A stretch of 35,017 nucleotides of DNA from an uncultured Saprospiraceae bacterium (GTDB taxonomy: Bacteria; Bacteroidota; Bacteroidia; Chitinophagales; Saprospiraceae). Positions 15,943 through 24,008 of this stretch are shown here, one piece after another. The stretch covers positions 1 to 35,017 of the forward strand of contig CALLWB010000132.1 of the NCBI GenBank assembly GCA_938016265.1, written 5' to 3'. Under the pieces are notes generated by a model. It was given only the letters and a program-made list of their open reading frames with translations. It searched no databases and was not told where the DNA came from. Each line of letters opens with the position of its first letter. Within the stretch, counting starts at the first letter, position 1. The position numbers and the translations under genes are program-made.

Positions 15943-16956
15943 ATGAATTTTGATCCGAATGGTGTTGGTATCAATAATGGCAACTTTATTGGTCTTCCTT
16001 TTGATGAAGAATCTGCGAAAATTATATTGCTGCCCGTCCCTTGGGATGTGACCACATCGTATGCTCCAGGAACTAGTAATGGGCCCGAAAACATACGATT
16101 TGCCTCCTTGCAACTTGATTTGTATGATTTGGATGCGCCTAATGCCTGGAAGGATGGCATCTTCATGCAACAACAGGCGCCACGCATCAAAGAATTAAAC
16201 AATAACCTACGCCCACTGGCTCTGCAAATCATCGATGCTTGGGAGACTGGAAAGAATCCCTTGGAGAACAAACAGATGCAAGACCTTCTGGATATTGTAA
16301 ACAAGGGATCTGAAGAAATAAACCATTGGGTCTATACCTCTTGTTTAAAGCTGTTGGAAGATGGAAAAAAAATAGGGTTGATCGGAGGAGAACATAGTGT
16401 TCCTCTAGGTTACTACAAGGCGCTCGCTACTAAATATGAAGATTTTGGGATTTTGCAAATTGATGCGCATTGCGATCTTAGAAATCAATATGAGGGATTC
16501 CAGTATTCGCATGCTTCGATTATGGCGAATGCATTAAAAATACCCAATATTACAAAATTGGTACAAGTAGGAATACGTGACTTTTGCCAGGAGGAAATGG
16601 ATTGTATCGATCATTCTAATGGAAGAATTGTTCCTTATTTTGATGAAAAAATCAAACAAAAGCAATTTAAAGGCGTACAATTTCATTCTATTTGCGAGGA
16701 GATCATCCAACAATTGCCACAACATGTACATATCAGTTTTGATATTGATGGCCTGGATCCAAAACTTTGCCCGGATACCGGGACGCCTGTTCCTGGAGGT
16801 TTAGACTGGTCAGAGGCTATTTATCTTTTACGACTATTAAAGAAGAGTGGCAAGACGATTATCGGGTTTGATGTTTGTGAAGTAGCAGGTGATTCGGAGT
16901 GGGACGGTAATGTAGGCGCGCGATTAATTTATAAAATCTGTACTATTTTAGCATAA
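15943..16956 (+). CDS. speB: agmatinase (arginase/ureohydrolase family)
   Basis: A 337-residue ureohydrolase with the manganese-binding motifs in order: IGGEHSVPLGYY, LQIDAHCDLRNQYEG, YSHASIM and SFDIDGLDPKLCPDTGTPVPGG, then GFDVCEVAGDSEWDGNVGAR. Agmatinase splits agmatine into putrescine and urea in the cytosol. The assignment to agmatine rather than arginine, guanidinobutyrate or formiminoglutamate rests on the operon: it begins 15 bp after the SpeD-SpeE fusion, which needs putrescine. Arginine decarboxylase (speA) is not in the window. It has an N-terminal stretch of about 65 residues before the core fold, as in other Bacteroidota homologues. Confidence 0.88.
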   Translation: MNFDPNGVGINNGNFIGLPFDEESAKIILLPVPWDVTTSYAPGTSNGPENIRFASLQLDLYDLDAPNAWKDGIFMQQQAPRIKELNNNLRPLALQIIDAWETGKNPLENKQMQDLLDIVNKGSEEINHWVYTSCLKLLEDGKKIGLIGGEHSVPLGYYKALATKYEDFGILQIDAHCDLRNQYEGFQYSHASIMANALKIPNITKLVQVGIRDFCQEEMDCIDHSNGRIVPYFDEKIKQKQFKGVQFHSICEEIIQQLPQHVHISFDIDGLDPKLCPDTGTPVPGGLDWSEAIYLLRLLKKSGKTIIGFDVCEVAGDSEWDGNVGARLIYKICTILA

Positions 16957-17051
16957 ATTTAACAGTAACGAACTTATACTGCATAACTTTTGTTAGTATA
17001 TTGTGAAGGAATACCTTTTTCAAAAATTAAATTAAATAAATAATAATAAAT

Positions 17052-17798
17052 ATGTTTGACACTAGTTCAAATCCAGCTTTTAACGACAGTATACTTGACG
17101 ATCTGGAGGACTTAATCTACGACAATCCGTCTAATGCAATGACCATCACTGGTACCTTGATAAAAGTCGGTTTTCTAACATTGATTGTTGCCTTAGCAGC
17201 TATTCCTAGTTTTTATCTGATGAGCATCAAAAGTCCAATGGCCTGGCCATTGACTATTGGTAGCGTTATTGGCGCCTTTCTTTTGGGTATGTATATTCAT
17301 AGAAAGCAAGAAAAAGCGCCTACTTTAGCACCAATTTATGCCATACTCGAGGGATTATTTGTAGGAGGTATCTCTGCCTTTTTTGCCGCGAGAACAGACT
17401 ATATCATTGTTAATGCGATTGGTTTGACCCTTTGCACGATCATCACCATGTTGGTTGTTTACAAAACGGGACTTATCAAGGTAACCGCAAAATTTAGAGC
17501 TGTTATGACGACTATCATTGGGGCAATTGCGCTCTACTATGTGGTTACATTTGTGCTCTCCTTTTTTGGGATTTATCTGTCGCACTGGCACCACAATGGT
17601 ATTTGGAGTATTGGGATCTGCATTGCAATTTTGATCGTTGCTGCGCTCAGCCTGCTATTAGACTTTGATCTAATTGAGAAATGTGTAGACAAAAAATCAC
17701 CTAAATACATGGAATGGTATGCTTCCTTTGGCGTCTTGGTGACTATCGTCTGGTTATACACGGAATTCTTGAGATTGATTTCTCTATTCAGCGAATAA
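17052..17798 (+). CDS. Bax inhibitor-1/YccA family membrane protein
   Basis: A 248-residue protein with seven predicted membrane segments between about residues 35 and 240. After a soluble acidic N-terminus (DSILDDLEDLIYDNPSNAMT) come hallmark BI-1 features: PIYAILEGLFVGGISAFF around the third to fourth helix, repeated small-residue helices, and LSLLLDFDLIEKCVDKKSPK...EWYASFGVLVTIVWLYTEF near the end, which carries the conserved Asp pair region of the family. BI-1 homologues such as YetJ form pH-sensitive calcium leak channels; E. coli YccA modulates FtsH. The exact role here is unknown. It is monocistronic: about 95 bp from the agmatinase, and a terminator follows. Confidence 0.88.
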   Translation: MFDTSSNPAFNDSILDDLEDLIYDNPSNAMTITGTLIKVGFLTLIVALAAIPSFYLMSIKSPMAWPLTIGSVIGAFLLGMYIHRKQEKAPTLAPIYAILEGLFVGGISAFFAARTDYIIVNAIGLTLCTIITMLVVYKTGLIKVTAKFRAVMTTIIGAIALYYVVTFVLSFFGIYLSHWHHNGIWSIGICIAILIVAALSLLLDFDLIEKCVDKKSPKYMEWYASFGVLVTIVWLYTEFLRLISLFSE

Positions 17799-17854
17799 AT
17801 TAAATTGCTAAATGTTTTCTAACGAATTCATTTTTAAATAATAAGCCAAATTAT

Positions 17855-17862
17855 TAACTTTG
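17855..17862 (+). promoter_or_regulatory. candidate -7 box just before a terminator
   Basis: TAACTTTG matches TAnnTTTG exactly, with TTT instead of TTG at the -33 distance. It lies between the BI-1 gene and the terminator hairpin at 17875. If used, transcription would start about eight bases before that hairpin, so the hairpin might act as an attenuator for the gene at 17951. Confidence 0.35.
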
Positions 17863-17874
17863 GCATAATATTAG

Positions 17875-17913
17875 ACTTACTCGAAGTGATTTCGAGTAAG
17901 TTTTTTATTTTTT
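17875..17913 (+). terminator. intrinsic terminator after the BI-1 gene
   Basis: A perfect 11-bp stem, ACTTACTCGAA (17875-17885) with TTCGAGTAAGT (17891-17901), a five-base loop, then TTTTTTATTTTTT. Confidence 0.85.
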
Positions 17914-17950
17914 GGAAACTAATCCAGGAATAAACCAAATAACAATTTAG

Positions 17951-18454
17951 ATGAAAAAACTGATCCTATTTGCCCTTCTTTTCTGCTTTTTAAGTAATGC
18001 GTTTGTTACGGCACAAACTAGCACTGTTAAAGCCGAACAACCGAAATATACGGTTGGTGACGCCTTAAGTTTATTAAAAGGAGAATGGCGCTTTATGTAC
18101 AAGATTGTGGAGGAGCAGATCGTTTACAATAGAAGTTTCCGGCATGGCGCAAAAGGGTATTTGCAAATAGATACGATGGAAGTCCACACGTACAATATCG
18201 ACGCGCTAGGGAGAACGGAGTACTTTGTAGACTGGGAAGATCCAGATGGCTCTATCAAACCAAATGAAGCCAATTCATCTGGCTCCTGGGATTTAGAGAA
18301 AGTAAATGATGGCATCGATATCGTCATCAAAGATGCCTATTTCAAAGGATGTCCAGACATAAGAAGACGCGTCCTGATCATAAACAGCAAGCAAATGCTA
18401 CTGCTTGATATAGACACCGGAGACAAACATTACTATAAAAATATAACGAAATAA
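17951..18454 (+). CDS. small secreted protein, lipocalin-like
   Basis: A 167-residue protein with a clear signal peptide (KKLILFALLFCFLSNAFVTA, cut before Gln-Thr). The mature part has the pattern of a small beta-barrel: LLKGEWRFMYKIVEEQIVY near the start (a 'G-x-W' motif as in lipocalin-like domains), alternating strand residues, and a final LLDIDTGDKHYYKNI. The function is unknown. It has its own terminator and lies between two hairpins, so it is probably monocistronic; the only promoter candidate seen is at 17855. Confidence 0.75.
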   Translation: MKKLILFALLFCFLSNAFVTAQTSTVKAEQPKYTVGDALSLLKGEWRFMYKIVEEQIVYNRSFRHGAKGYLQIDTMEVHTYNIDALGRTEYFVDWEDPDGSIKPNEANSSGSWDLEKVNDGIDIVIKDAYFKGCPDIRRRVLIINSKQMLLLDIDTGDKHYYKNITK

Positions 18455-18476
18455 AGATTTCCCAACCTTTAATACG

Positions 18477-18509
18477 AAAGGCGGTTCTCGATTGAGAATC
18501 GCCTTTTTT
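18477..18509 (+). terminator. intrinsic terminator after the lipocalin-like gene
   Basis: AAAGGCGGTTCTC pairs with GAGAATCGCCTTT (one G-T pair) across a four-base loop, followed by a T run into TTTTTTGTTTTT. It lies 22 bases after the stop. Confidence 0.88.
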
Positions 18510-18822
18510 GTTTTTAGTTGGGTGCGGTAGAGGCGCGTTGCAGTGTGGCTTTTCGGGGCATTGATAAATTTGGAATGGTAGTAAAAATCTTTTGGATACT
18601 ATTTGGTAAATGGTATCTTGTATATAGGGAATAAACGTAATTGGGTGGAGTTGCCTTTATCTAAATGAGGTCTTTTTATCGCAGTCTCTACTTTATTGAG
18701 GAACTTCCGAAAGTTAACATTGAACAAAAAGTACAAGCTTAGTCGCTGTTAAAGTTTTTATCGTTGTTCGATGCTGCTCTGGCGTGGTTATCGAACTCAA
18801 GCCCCACAAAAAAAACAAAAAA
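18510..18822. other. 313-bp intergenic region upstream of the 18823 gene
   Basis: No gene is visible. It holds dispersed repeat copy 2 (18581-18654), within which 18595-18617 can fold as a 10-bp stem with one T-G pair and a GGT loop. A further inverted repeat, GTTCGAT (18766-18772) and ATCGAAC (18790-18796), lies 27 bp before the ATG. The last 25 bases are nearly all A and C, the usual A-rich start region of this phylum. Confidence 0.45.
18581..18654 (+). repeat. dispersed intergenic repeat, copy 2
   Basis: The plus strand here aligns with the minus strand of 7902-7978: exact TGGTAAATGGTATC at 18604-18617, 30 of 34 columns in the core, and GGAGTTGC at 18647-18654. It ends 168 bases before the ATG of the 18823 gene, almost the same distance and the same orientation as copy 1 relative to the LytTR gene. 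Confidence 0.65.
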
Positions 18823-19719
18823 ATGAAAAGAATTATCATAACCCTAGCCATCTTGTTAATCAATCAAAATCTGCTTATGGGACAATTAGTACTCTATCTC
18901 TGGAAAGAGAATTTGCAGCTGAAAAAAGAACAATACATTTGGTTTGAAAAAACAACTCATGTAACAGAGATAAAAGAAGGCAACAAAATTGATTATCCGA
19001 TATCAAAAATTGAAATAGGAAAAGACGACAAAAGAAAAATTACGCTGTATGATAAAAATGGAGACATCACTGAGGAGAACATTGCCTACTTTGAAAATGA
19101 ATTCCTTGAAATTTTCGAATCGAAAGATGGTAATAAAGAAATAAGAAAATACGATGCCAACGAAAATTTAATTTCTGAAGTATGGATTTACCCCGATGGT
19201 TCTAAAGATGAAAAGAGGTTCACTTATGAGAATGGTTTGTTGATCAAAATTGTTGAAACGGATGAGTTTGGATCGGCAACAGAAGAGCTCAAATACACAG
19301 ACGGGAAACTAAGCTCAATATTTAGCATAGAGGATGGAGAGATAATAATGGAGCGGAAAAGACTATACGACTCAGAAGGTAAGATTACAGAAACTCAACG
19401 AATCCAAGAAGGAGCAATAAATAAAAGAACCTTTTATAAATACAATGAGAAAAACCAACTTATCCTAAAAGAAGAAGAAACAATTAACAGATGGAAAGGA
19501 GGTAAAATGCCTCCGGAAATCTACAAATATCAATACCACACTAACGGAATATTAAAAGAGGAACGCTGGATTGTTTACAAAGAGGAACGTAAAGAGGATA
19601 TAAAATACGAATCAATTACTACGTTCAATGATTTGGGCCTAGAAATAAAAGGTGTATCAAAGGAATACGACGAAAATTTTGAGGAAATCACTACATATGA
19701 ATATAAGATAAAAGAATAA
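18823..19719 (+). CDS. exported protein with degenerate YD/RHS-like repeats
   Basis: 298 residues from the ATG at 18823; a GTG further upstream would add 13 charged residues before the signal. The signal peptide is KRIIITLAILLINQNLLMG. The mature part is built from short repeating strands of the type 'YDxNGxIxE' or 'YxNGLLIKI': ITLYDKNGDITEENIAYFEN, IRKYDANENLISEVWIYPDG, FTYENGLLIKIVETDE, YKYNEKNQLILKEEE. This resembles degenerate YD repeats and MORN-like beta structures; such exported repeat proteins in Bacteroidota have no general function. Very rich in Lys and Glu. The lipoprotein at 19851 follows on the same strand; whether the two share a transcript is unclear. Confidence 0.7.
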   Translation: MKRIIITLAILLINQNLLMGQLVLYLWKENLQLKKEQYIWFEKTTHVTEIKEGNKIDYPISKIEIGKDDKRKITLYDKNGDITEENIAYFENEFLEIFESKDGNKEIRKYDANENLISEVWIYPDGSKDEKRFTYENGLLIKIVETDEFGSATEELKYTDGKLSSIFSIEDGEIIMERKRLYDSEGKITETQRIQEGAINKRTFYKYNEKNQLILKEEETINRWKGGKMPPEIYKYQYHTNGILKEERWIVYKEERKEDIKYESITTFNDLGLEIKGVSKEYDENFEEITTYEYKIKE

Positions 19720-19806
19720 AGGCTCTACAGGATCGAGTAGCCTGTCCACTAAAAAACGAAGGAGTTAAACCTATGATTCTCCATTGAAAACAACGAAAAT
19801 ATTGAA

Positions 19807-19825
19807 ACCAATCTACCAGATTGGT
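19807..19825 (+). promoter_or_regulatory. hairpin just upstream of the 19851 lipoprotein gene
   Basis: A perfect 8-bp stem ACCAATCT-acc-AGATTGGT with a three-base loop ends 25 bases before the ATG. There is no T run after it, so it is not a standard terminator; a leader structure or a protein-binding inverted repeat is possible. Confidence 0.4.
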
Positions 19826-19850
19826 GAATCGAATACAAAAAAGAAATAAA

Positions 19851-20489
19851 ATGAGACCGACTGTTACCATAATAATCATAATGACTTTTTTGACTATAAT
19901 TAGTTGCACCGACAACAAAGAAAAATCAGTTTCTCAAAGTGATAGAATAGAACTTTTGCCAGAGCCAGATAAGGACTTGAGAGAAAAATACGAGCAACAA
20001 AAAGTTGTTTTAAAAGACGAAAGTGTAAACTGCAATGAGTTTTCAGATGCAATGACAAAATTTATGGAACATCTGAAACAGGACAATTACGCCATTAACA
20101 TAAGAGAAGCCCGAACAGAACTTTCGTTTCAAACCGAAAAGGAAGAGTTTCAAGTCGACTGGACCATTTCGTTTCCCAAAGAGAATTTCAAAACCATTTT
20201 TGCTAAAAGAAAAAACAAACTTGAAAGAAAGAAAGATAATTGGTATCCTTCGTTTACAATTACGGAAATCTGCTTTCGGGACGAGCAATCTGCTTCAAAT
20301 AGTCACCAAATTATTTCTGAAATAATTGACAACTTGGACATGTTTAATGATAAAAACTATGACTACATTTTGAAGAATGGAAAAAGTCTAATTTATGTAA
20401 GTTGTGGAGCCAAAATATTTGAAGAATATGCCTTCTCTTACAAAGACAAAATTAAAGAAATAGTAAAAAATAACTCCATCAATAAATAG
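19851..20489 (+). CDS. putative lipoprotein of unknown function
   Basis: 212 residues from the ATG at 19851; a longer frame from 19821 puts charged residues before the signal. The start RPTVTIIIIMTFLTIISCTD is a lipoprotein signal with Cys19 in an Ile-Ser-Cys box. The mature protein is polar with alternating strands and helices: CNEFSDAMTKFMEHLKQDNY, FQTEKEEFQVDWTISFPKEN, a second half QIISEIIDNLDMFNDKNYDY and KSLIYVSCGAKIFEEYAFSY. I do not recognise a family. It is likely anchored in the outer or inner membrane facing the periplasm. It is convergent with the minus-strand gene at 20574, with about 84 bp between and no obvious terminator. Confidence 0.65.
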   Translation: MRPTVTIIIIMTFLTIISCTDNKEKSVSQSDRIELLPEPDKDLREKYEQQKVVLKDESVNCNEFSDAMTKFMEHLKQDNYAINIREARTELSFQTEKEEFQVDWTISFPKENFKTIFAKRKNKLERKKDNWYPSFTITEICFRDEQSASNSHQIISEIIDNLDMFNDKNYDYILKNGKSLIYVSCGAKIFEEYAFSYKDKIKEIVKNNSINK

Positions 20490-20573
20490 TATCCCTGCAA
20501 AAGCTTCCCATTCCTTAATGTGGCTATTATGATTGAGTAGCTAAAACAGTTATTTTGTAGAAAAATAGGGCGA

Positions 20574-21407
20574 TCACTCATCACAACCAATCTCCAAAAA
20601 ACGCTGCACCAAAATTTCCTTGCTAGTAGACCGTTCAAAAACCTTGACCACTTTCGTAGTTTCCCCACCAATTGGAAGGGATCTGTTTTTCTTGCAGTTG
20701 TCCTTGTTAAAGTCGATAGCAAAACCATCTGGGCACTCTTTTTCCTGGCTGACTATTGTTTTGTACTTGGCTGGGACATCTACCAGGCACCAGACTAAAC
20801 AATCCTCTGGATTAGCGGAAAGACAATTTTCTGTAGATTTTCTTTTTTCCCACCGAGTAGTAGCGGGCTCCACTTCAATTTCTTTTGAATCTTCTACTTC
20901 ATTGATTACGGTGAGCTCATTCCAAAACAAATATTCTTTTATGGAAATGGTGGCTATTTTGTAGTCGGCTGGCAGATAAGTGCTATCCTTTCCTACGATT
21001 TCATAACATTTTTGGCTATCTAAATTTTCTACATTTGCACTGTTTGAAAGGATTGCCCTAATATCGACCCAGCTTTTTCTGCAACTGTCTACCATCATTT
21101 TTTTTGAGGTCAGATTTCTAAGTTCCTTTTCCACCTGTTTAATATAGATTCTATCTCTCTTCTTTATCTTTCCCTTTGATTTTACAAAAGATAGCTCATA
21201 CTCTTGAAGACCAACCAAGGAGTCCAATTTAACCGTTGTCAATTTGCAATCGGCCAGATAAAAATCAATTTGTTGTCCATAAATAAAATCAACATTATCC
21301 GGTCCAACCATCGTTTTATCAAAATAATCGATTTCAAATACTTGCCCCTTGACTTCCTGTATTCCAAGAACAGCCATTAGAGCAAACACGTATTTAATCA
21401 ACTTCAT
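20574..21407 (-). CDS. secreted protein of unknown function, cysteine-containing
   Basis: A 277-residue protein with a signal peptide (KLIKYVFALMAVLGIQEVKG, cut before Gln-Val). The mature part has eight or so cysteines, several in the C-terminal half (NCLSANPEDCLVWCLVDVPA, ECPDGFAIDFNKDNCKKN), suggesting disulfides. Similar strings such as 'ENCLS.NPEDCLVWCLVEVP' are, from memory, seen in exported Bacteroidota proteins linked to OmpA-like or gliding-related loci, but I cannot assign a function. It is monocistronic: 60 bp from the paaH-like gene stop on the same strand, so co-transcription with it is possible. Confidence 0.65.
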   Translation of the reverse strand: MKLIKYVFALMAVLGIQEVKGQVFEIDYFDKTMVGPDNVDFIYGQQIDFYLADCKLTTVKLDSLVGLQEYELSFVKSKGKIKKRDRIYIKQVEKELRNLTSKKMMVDSCRKSWVDIRAILSNSANVENLDSQKCYEIVGKDSTYLPADYKIATISIKEYLFWNELTVINEVEDSKEIEVEPATTRWEKRKSTENCLSANPEDCLVWCLVDVPAKYKTIVSQEKECPDGFAIDFNKDNCKKNRSLPIGGETTKVVKVFERSTSKEILVQRFLEIGCDE

Positions 21408-21467
21408 ACGACTGGTGATTTTTGAAAATACTCGAGCTCCAAAGTATGATCTAAAAGCAAAGGTTTA

Positions 21468-22355
21468 TTATGAAAAAGAAGAAGATACCACCAAATCTTT
21501 AGAACCCCGCGTATATACATAAAAACCTTCTCCCGATTTCCTCCCAAGCTTCCCGGCAGTCACCATATTAACAAGCAACGGACAAGGTGCATACTTAGGA
21601 TTGCCAAACCCATCCTGCATCACCCGCAAAATAGACAAACAAACATCCAACCCAATAAAATCAGCCAATTGCAACGGGCCCATCGGATGCGCCATGCCCA
21701 ACTTCATCACGGTATCAATTTCCTCCACTCCAGCAACGCCTTCGTGCAAGGTAATAATCGCCTCGTTGATCATCGGCATCAAAATACGGTTGGCCACAAA
21801 CCCAGGATAATCATTGACCTCCGTAGGCACTTTGCCAAGGCCTTTCGAGACGTCCAATATCGTTTTCGTTACTTCGTCAGAGGTAGCATATCCACGGATC
21901 ACCTCGACTAACTTCATCACAGGTACCGGATTCATGAAGTGCATCCCGATCACTTTCTCAGGGCGGCTAGTCACCGCGGCGATTTGAGTGATAGAGATAC
22001 TGGAGGTATTGGTAGCCAAAATGCAATCGGCAGGCGCCAATTCATCCATTTGCTTAAAAATTTTGAGTTTGAGGTCGGAATTTTCTGTTGCTGCTTCAAC
22101 AATCAAATGGGCATTGGCAGCCGCGGCTTTCATATCAGTAAAGCAATTGATATTATTCAGCGTGGCTATTTTTTCGGCTTCTGTTATTTTTTCTTTGGCG
22201 ATCATTCGATCCAGATTTTTGCCAATTGTTGCGAGCGCTTTGTCCAGCGATGCTTGGGAGATATCCACCAAAGCGACTTGATAATCCTTCATTGCAAAGA
22301 CGTGCGCGATACCATTGCCCATTGTCCCTGCTCCAATAACTACTATATTTTTCAT
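21468..22355 (-). CDS. 3-hydroxyacyl-CoA (3-hydroxybutyryl-CoA) dehydrogenase
   Basis: 295 residues from the ATG at 22355-22353; an upstream in-frame start would add nine residues before the NAD fold. It oxidises L-3-hydroxyacyl-CoA to 3-oxoacyl-CoA with NAD+. Evidence: the Rossmann loop NIVVIGAGTMGNGIAHVFAM, AHLIVEAATENSDLKLKIF, the catalytic-His region GMHFMNPVPVMKLVEVI, and the C-terminal NDYPGFVANRILMPMINEAI ... ADFIGLDVCLSILRVMQ. Length fits the single-domain PaaH/Hbd type rather than the fused FadB type. It is divergent from the SH3b/LysM gene with only 42 bp between the start codons, so their promoters must overlap. Confidence 0.93.
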   Translation of the reverse strand: MKNIVVIGAGTMGNGIAHVFAMKDYQVALVDISQASLDKALATIGKNLDRMIAKEKITEAEKIATLNNINCFTDMKAAAANAHLIVEAATENSDLKLKIFKQMDELAPADCILATNTSSISITQIAAVTSRPEKVIGMHFMNPVPVMKLVEVIRGYATSDEVTKTILDVSKGLGKVPTEVNDYPGFVANRILMPMINEAIITLHEGVAGVEEIDTVMKLGMAHPMGPLQLADFIGLDVCLSILRVMQDGFGNPKYAPCPLLVNMVTAGKLGRKSGEGFYVYTRGSKDLVVSSSFS

Positions 22356-22369
22356 GCGATTTATTTGTT

Positions 22370-22377
22370 TAAATTTG
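22370..22377 (+). promoter_or_regulatory. candidate -7 box for the SH3b/LysM gene
   Basis: TAAATTTG matches TAnnTTTG exactly, 20 bases before the ATG at 22398. It lies in the 42-bp divergent gap; its -33 region would fall inside the dehydrogenase start. A TATTTTCG on the opposite strand in the same gap is a weak -7 box for the dehydrogenase gene. Confidence 0.45.
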
Positions 22378-22397
22378 TGCACGAAAATAAGTGTTTT

Positions 22398-23858
22398 ATG
22401 ACGGGAATAGTTAATATTTTCAAATTTATCTTTGCTTTTATTCTTGGAATGCTTCTGCTGCCTTTACCGAGTGTAGCGCAGACGGACACTTCCTATTACG
22501 ACATCAGTGCCTTTATCAAAATGGACTCTATCGTCGTTTCTGCGACCAGGGGCGGATTTGACGCGGAGGATTTCATCCAAATGGTACAAGAAGATTCCTC
22601 TTTTTATACGGCGTTTCGCAATCTTCGATTTAACAAGTATACCTCCACAAATGATATCCGATTTTTTGATAAAAAAGGCACAAAAGCTGCTTCCTACTAC
22701 AGCGACACCCAGCAAAAAATGGATGGCAATTGCAGAACGATGACTTATCAAAACAAACAGGTTACCGGCGATTATTACAAAAACAATAAAGACTACCGAT
22801 ACTACACCTCCAAATTGTATGACCGCCTGTTTTTTACCTATGGCAAAAAATGCGAGACCGACAATCGTAAAAAATTACAACCAAAAACGAAGCAATATCA
22901 AGGCGAAATCCCCGTGGGTAAACTGCTGGAGAAAGCAGGAATTGTTACCTATCAAAATCAATCTATTCAGCTTAAACTCCGCTCCGCTCCCGATACGAGT
23001 AGTCAGGATAATATTCTGGAGGAGTTACCTTTCGGAACGGTGGTACATCTTATTTGTGAGCCGGATCAGCCAAGTGGTTGGTATTTTTTGGAGACGGCTA
23101 GTGGGAAAGTGGGCTATAGTTTCCAACCGCATTTCTGGACCAACCTCCCGGAGGCAAACCCCATTCTATATAAGGTCAAATCAGGAGACAACCTTTCAAA
23201 CATCGTAAAAACTCAACTGGCGCCCTACCCTTTTGATCAGCGGACCCTTATTCAAATCATCGCCAAAATGAATCAGAGTATTCAAATTGAAGACACAAAA
23301 AAAGGCTGGAAAAAAGCAACCGTCAATGCGAATGATCTGATTTATCTGCCCAGTCTCCCCTACGCTACTGCGATGAAAACAAGATCCATTAAAAGTAAAA
23401 AAGCCAATAATTCAGGAAAACATATTCAGGAACTAAAAAAACTGATCTTTTCTCCAGGTCAACGGGTGGATGTTCCTTTTATCGGTGGGCGAACGGGCAT
23501 CTTTGAAGAAGAAATGGTTCCCTATTACAACTACCTAATTGAGTCCAAAACATTCAAGCAGGATATTGAATGCTACGTTTTCAAAGTAGAAGCGAAACCT
23601 CCATTCCTCGATCCCAAAAACGGAAAAACAATCATCAAATCCCTCGAAACCTATTTTGACAAATCTACCTTTCAGGTAATCGCCAGAAATTACACCTTGT
23701 CCTTTTATGGATTATTCGATTTTGATGTTACTATGAATATTGAGCTGGAAAAAATTGGCGATCAATACATTCCAAGCTATATCAAGTATGACGGTTTTTT
23801 CAAAATACCCACTCAAAAAAGAGAACAGGCCGTTTTCGAGTCTTCCTTCCAGTACTAA
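22398..23858 (+). CDS. secreted protein with SH3b and LysM domains inside a larger fold
   Basis: 486 residues from the ATG at 22398; the much longer open frame reaching back to 21939 is antisense to the dehydrogenase and was discarded. Signal peptide VNIFKFIFAFILGMLLLPLP, cut near AQ. Residues about 28-150 (MDSIVVSATRGGFDAEDFIQ, DYRYYTSKLYDRLFFTY) and about 340-486 (KLIFSPGQRVDVPFIGGRTG, FDVTMNIELEKIGDQYIPSY) look like two halves of one Bacteroidota exported-protein family. Between them lie an SH3b domain (about 190-245: LKLRSAPDTSSQDNILEEL, GWYFLETASGKVGY) and a LysM domain (about 256-318: YKVKSGDNLSNIV ... NDLIYLPS). LysM and SH3b suggest peptidoglycan binding in the periplasm. Confidence 0.8.
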   Translation: MTGIVNIFKFIFAFILGMLLLPLPSVAQTDTSYYDISAFIKMDSIVVSATRGGFDAEDFIQMVQEDSSFYTAFRNLRFNKYTSTNDIRFFDKKGTKAASYYSDTQQKMDGNCRTMTYQNKQVTGDYYKNNKDYRYYTSKLYDRLFFTYGKKCETDNRKKLQPKTKQYQGEIPVGKLLEKAGIVTYQNQSIQLKLRSAPDTSSQDNILEELPFGTVVHLICEPDQPSGWYFLETASGKVGYSFQPHFWTNLPEANPILYKVKSGDNLSNIVKTQLAPYPFDQRTLIQIIAKMNQSIQIEDTKKGWKKATVNANDLIYLPSLPYATAMKTRSIKSKKANNSGKHIQELKKLIFSPGQRVDVPFIGGRTGIFEEEMVPYYNYLIESKTFKQDIECYVFKVEAKPPFLDPKNGKTIIKSLETYFDKSTFQVIARNYTLSFYGLFDFDVTMNIELEKIGDQYIPSYIKYDGFFKIPTQKREQAVFESSFQY

Positions 23859-24008
23859 AGCCAAATCTCTATTTCTACGTTCTCAGGTGACCAAGTCGGT
23901 CTACTTTAGCATAATATTAACATTAAAATGAAACCATTTATCCAACCAATTAGTTGAATCTAGTAGTCTTAACAATTAATAGGGCACGAAATTAGTATAC
24001 TAGATAAC

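Noticed and set aside
21939-22397. Upstream extension of the SH3b/LysM frame by 153 codons
   Set aside because: It is antisense to the dehydrogenase gene, and a clean signal peptide begins at 22398.
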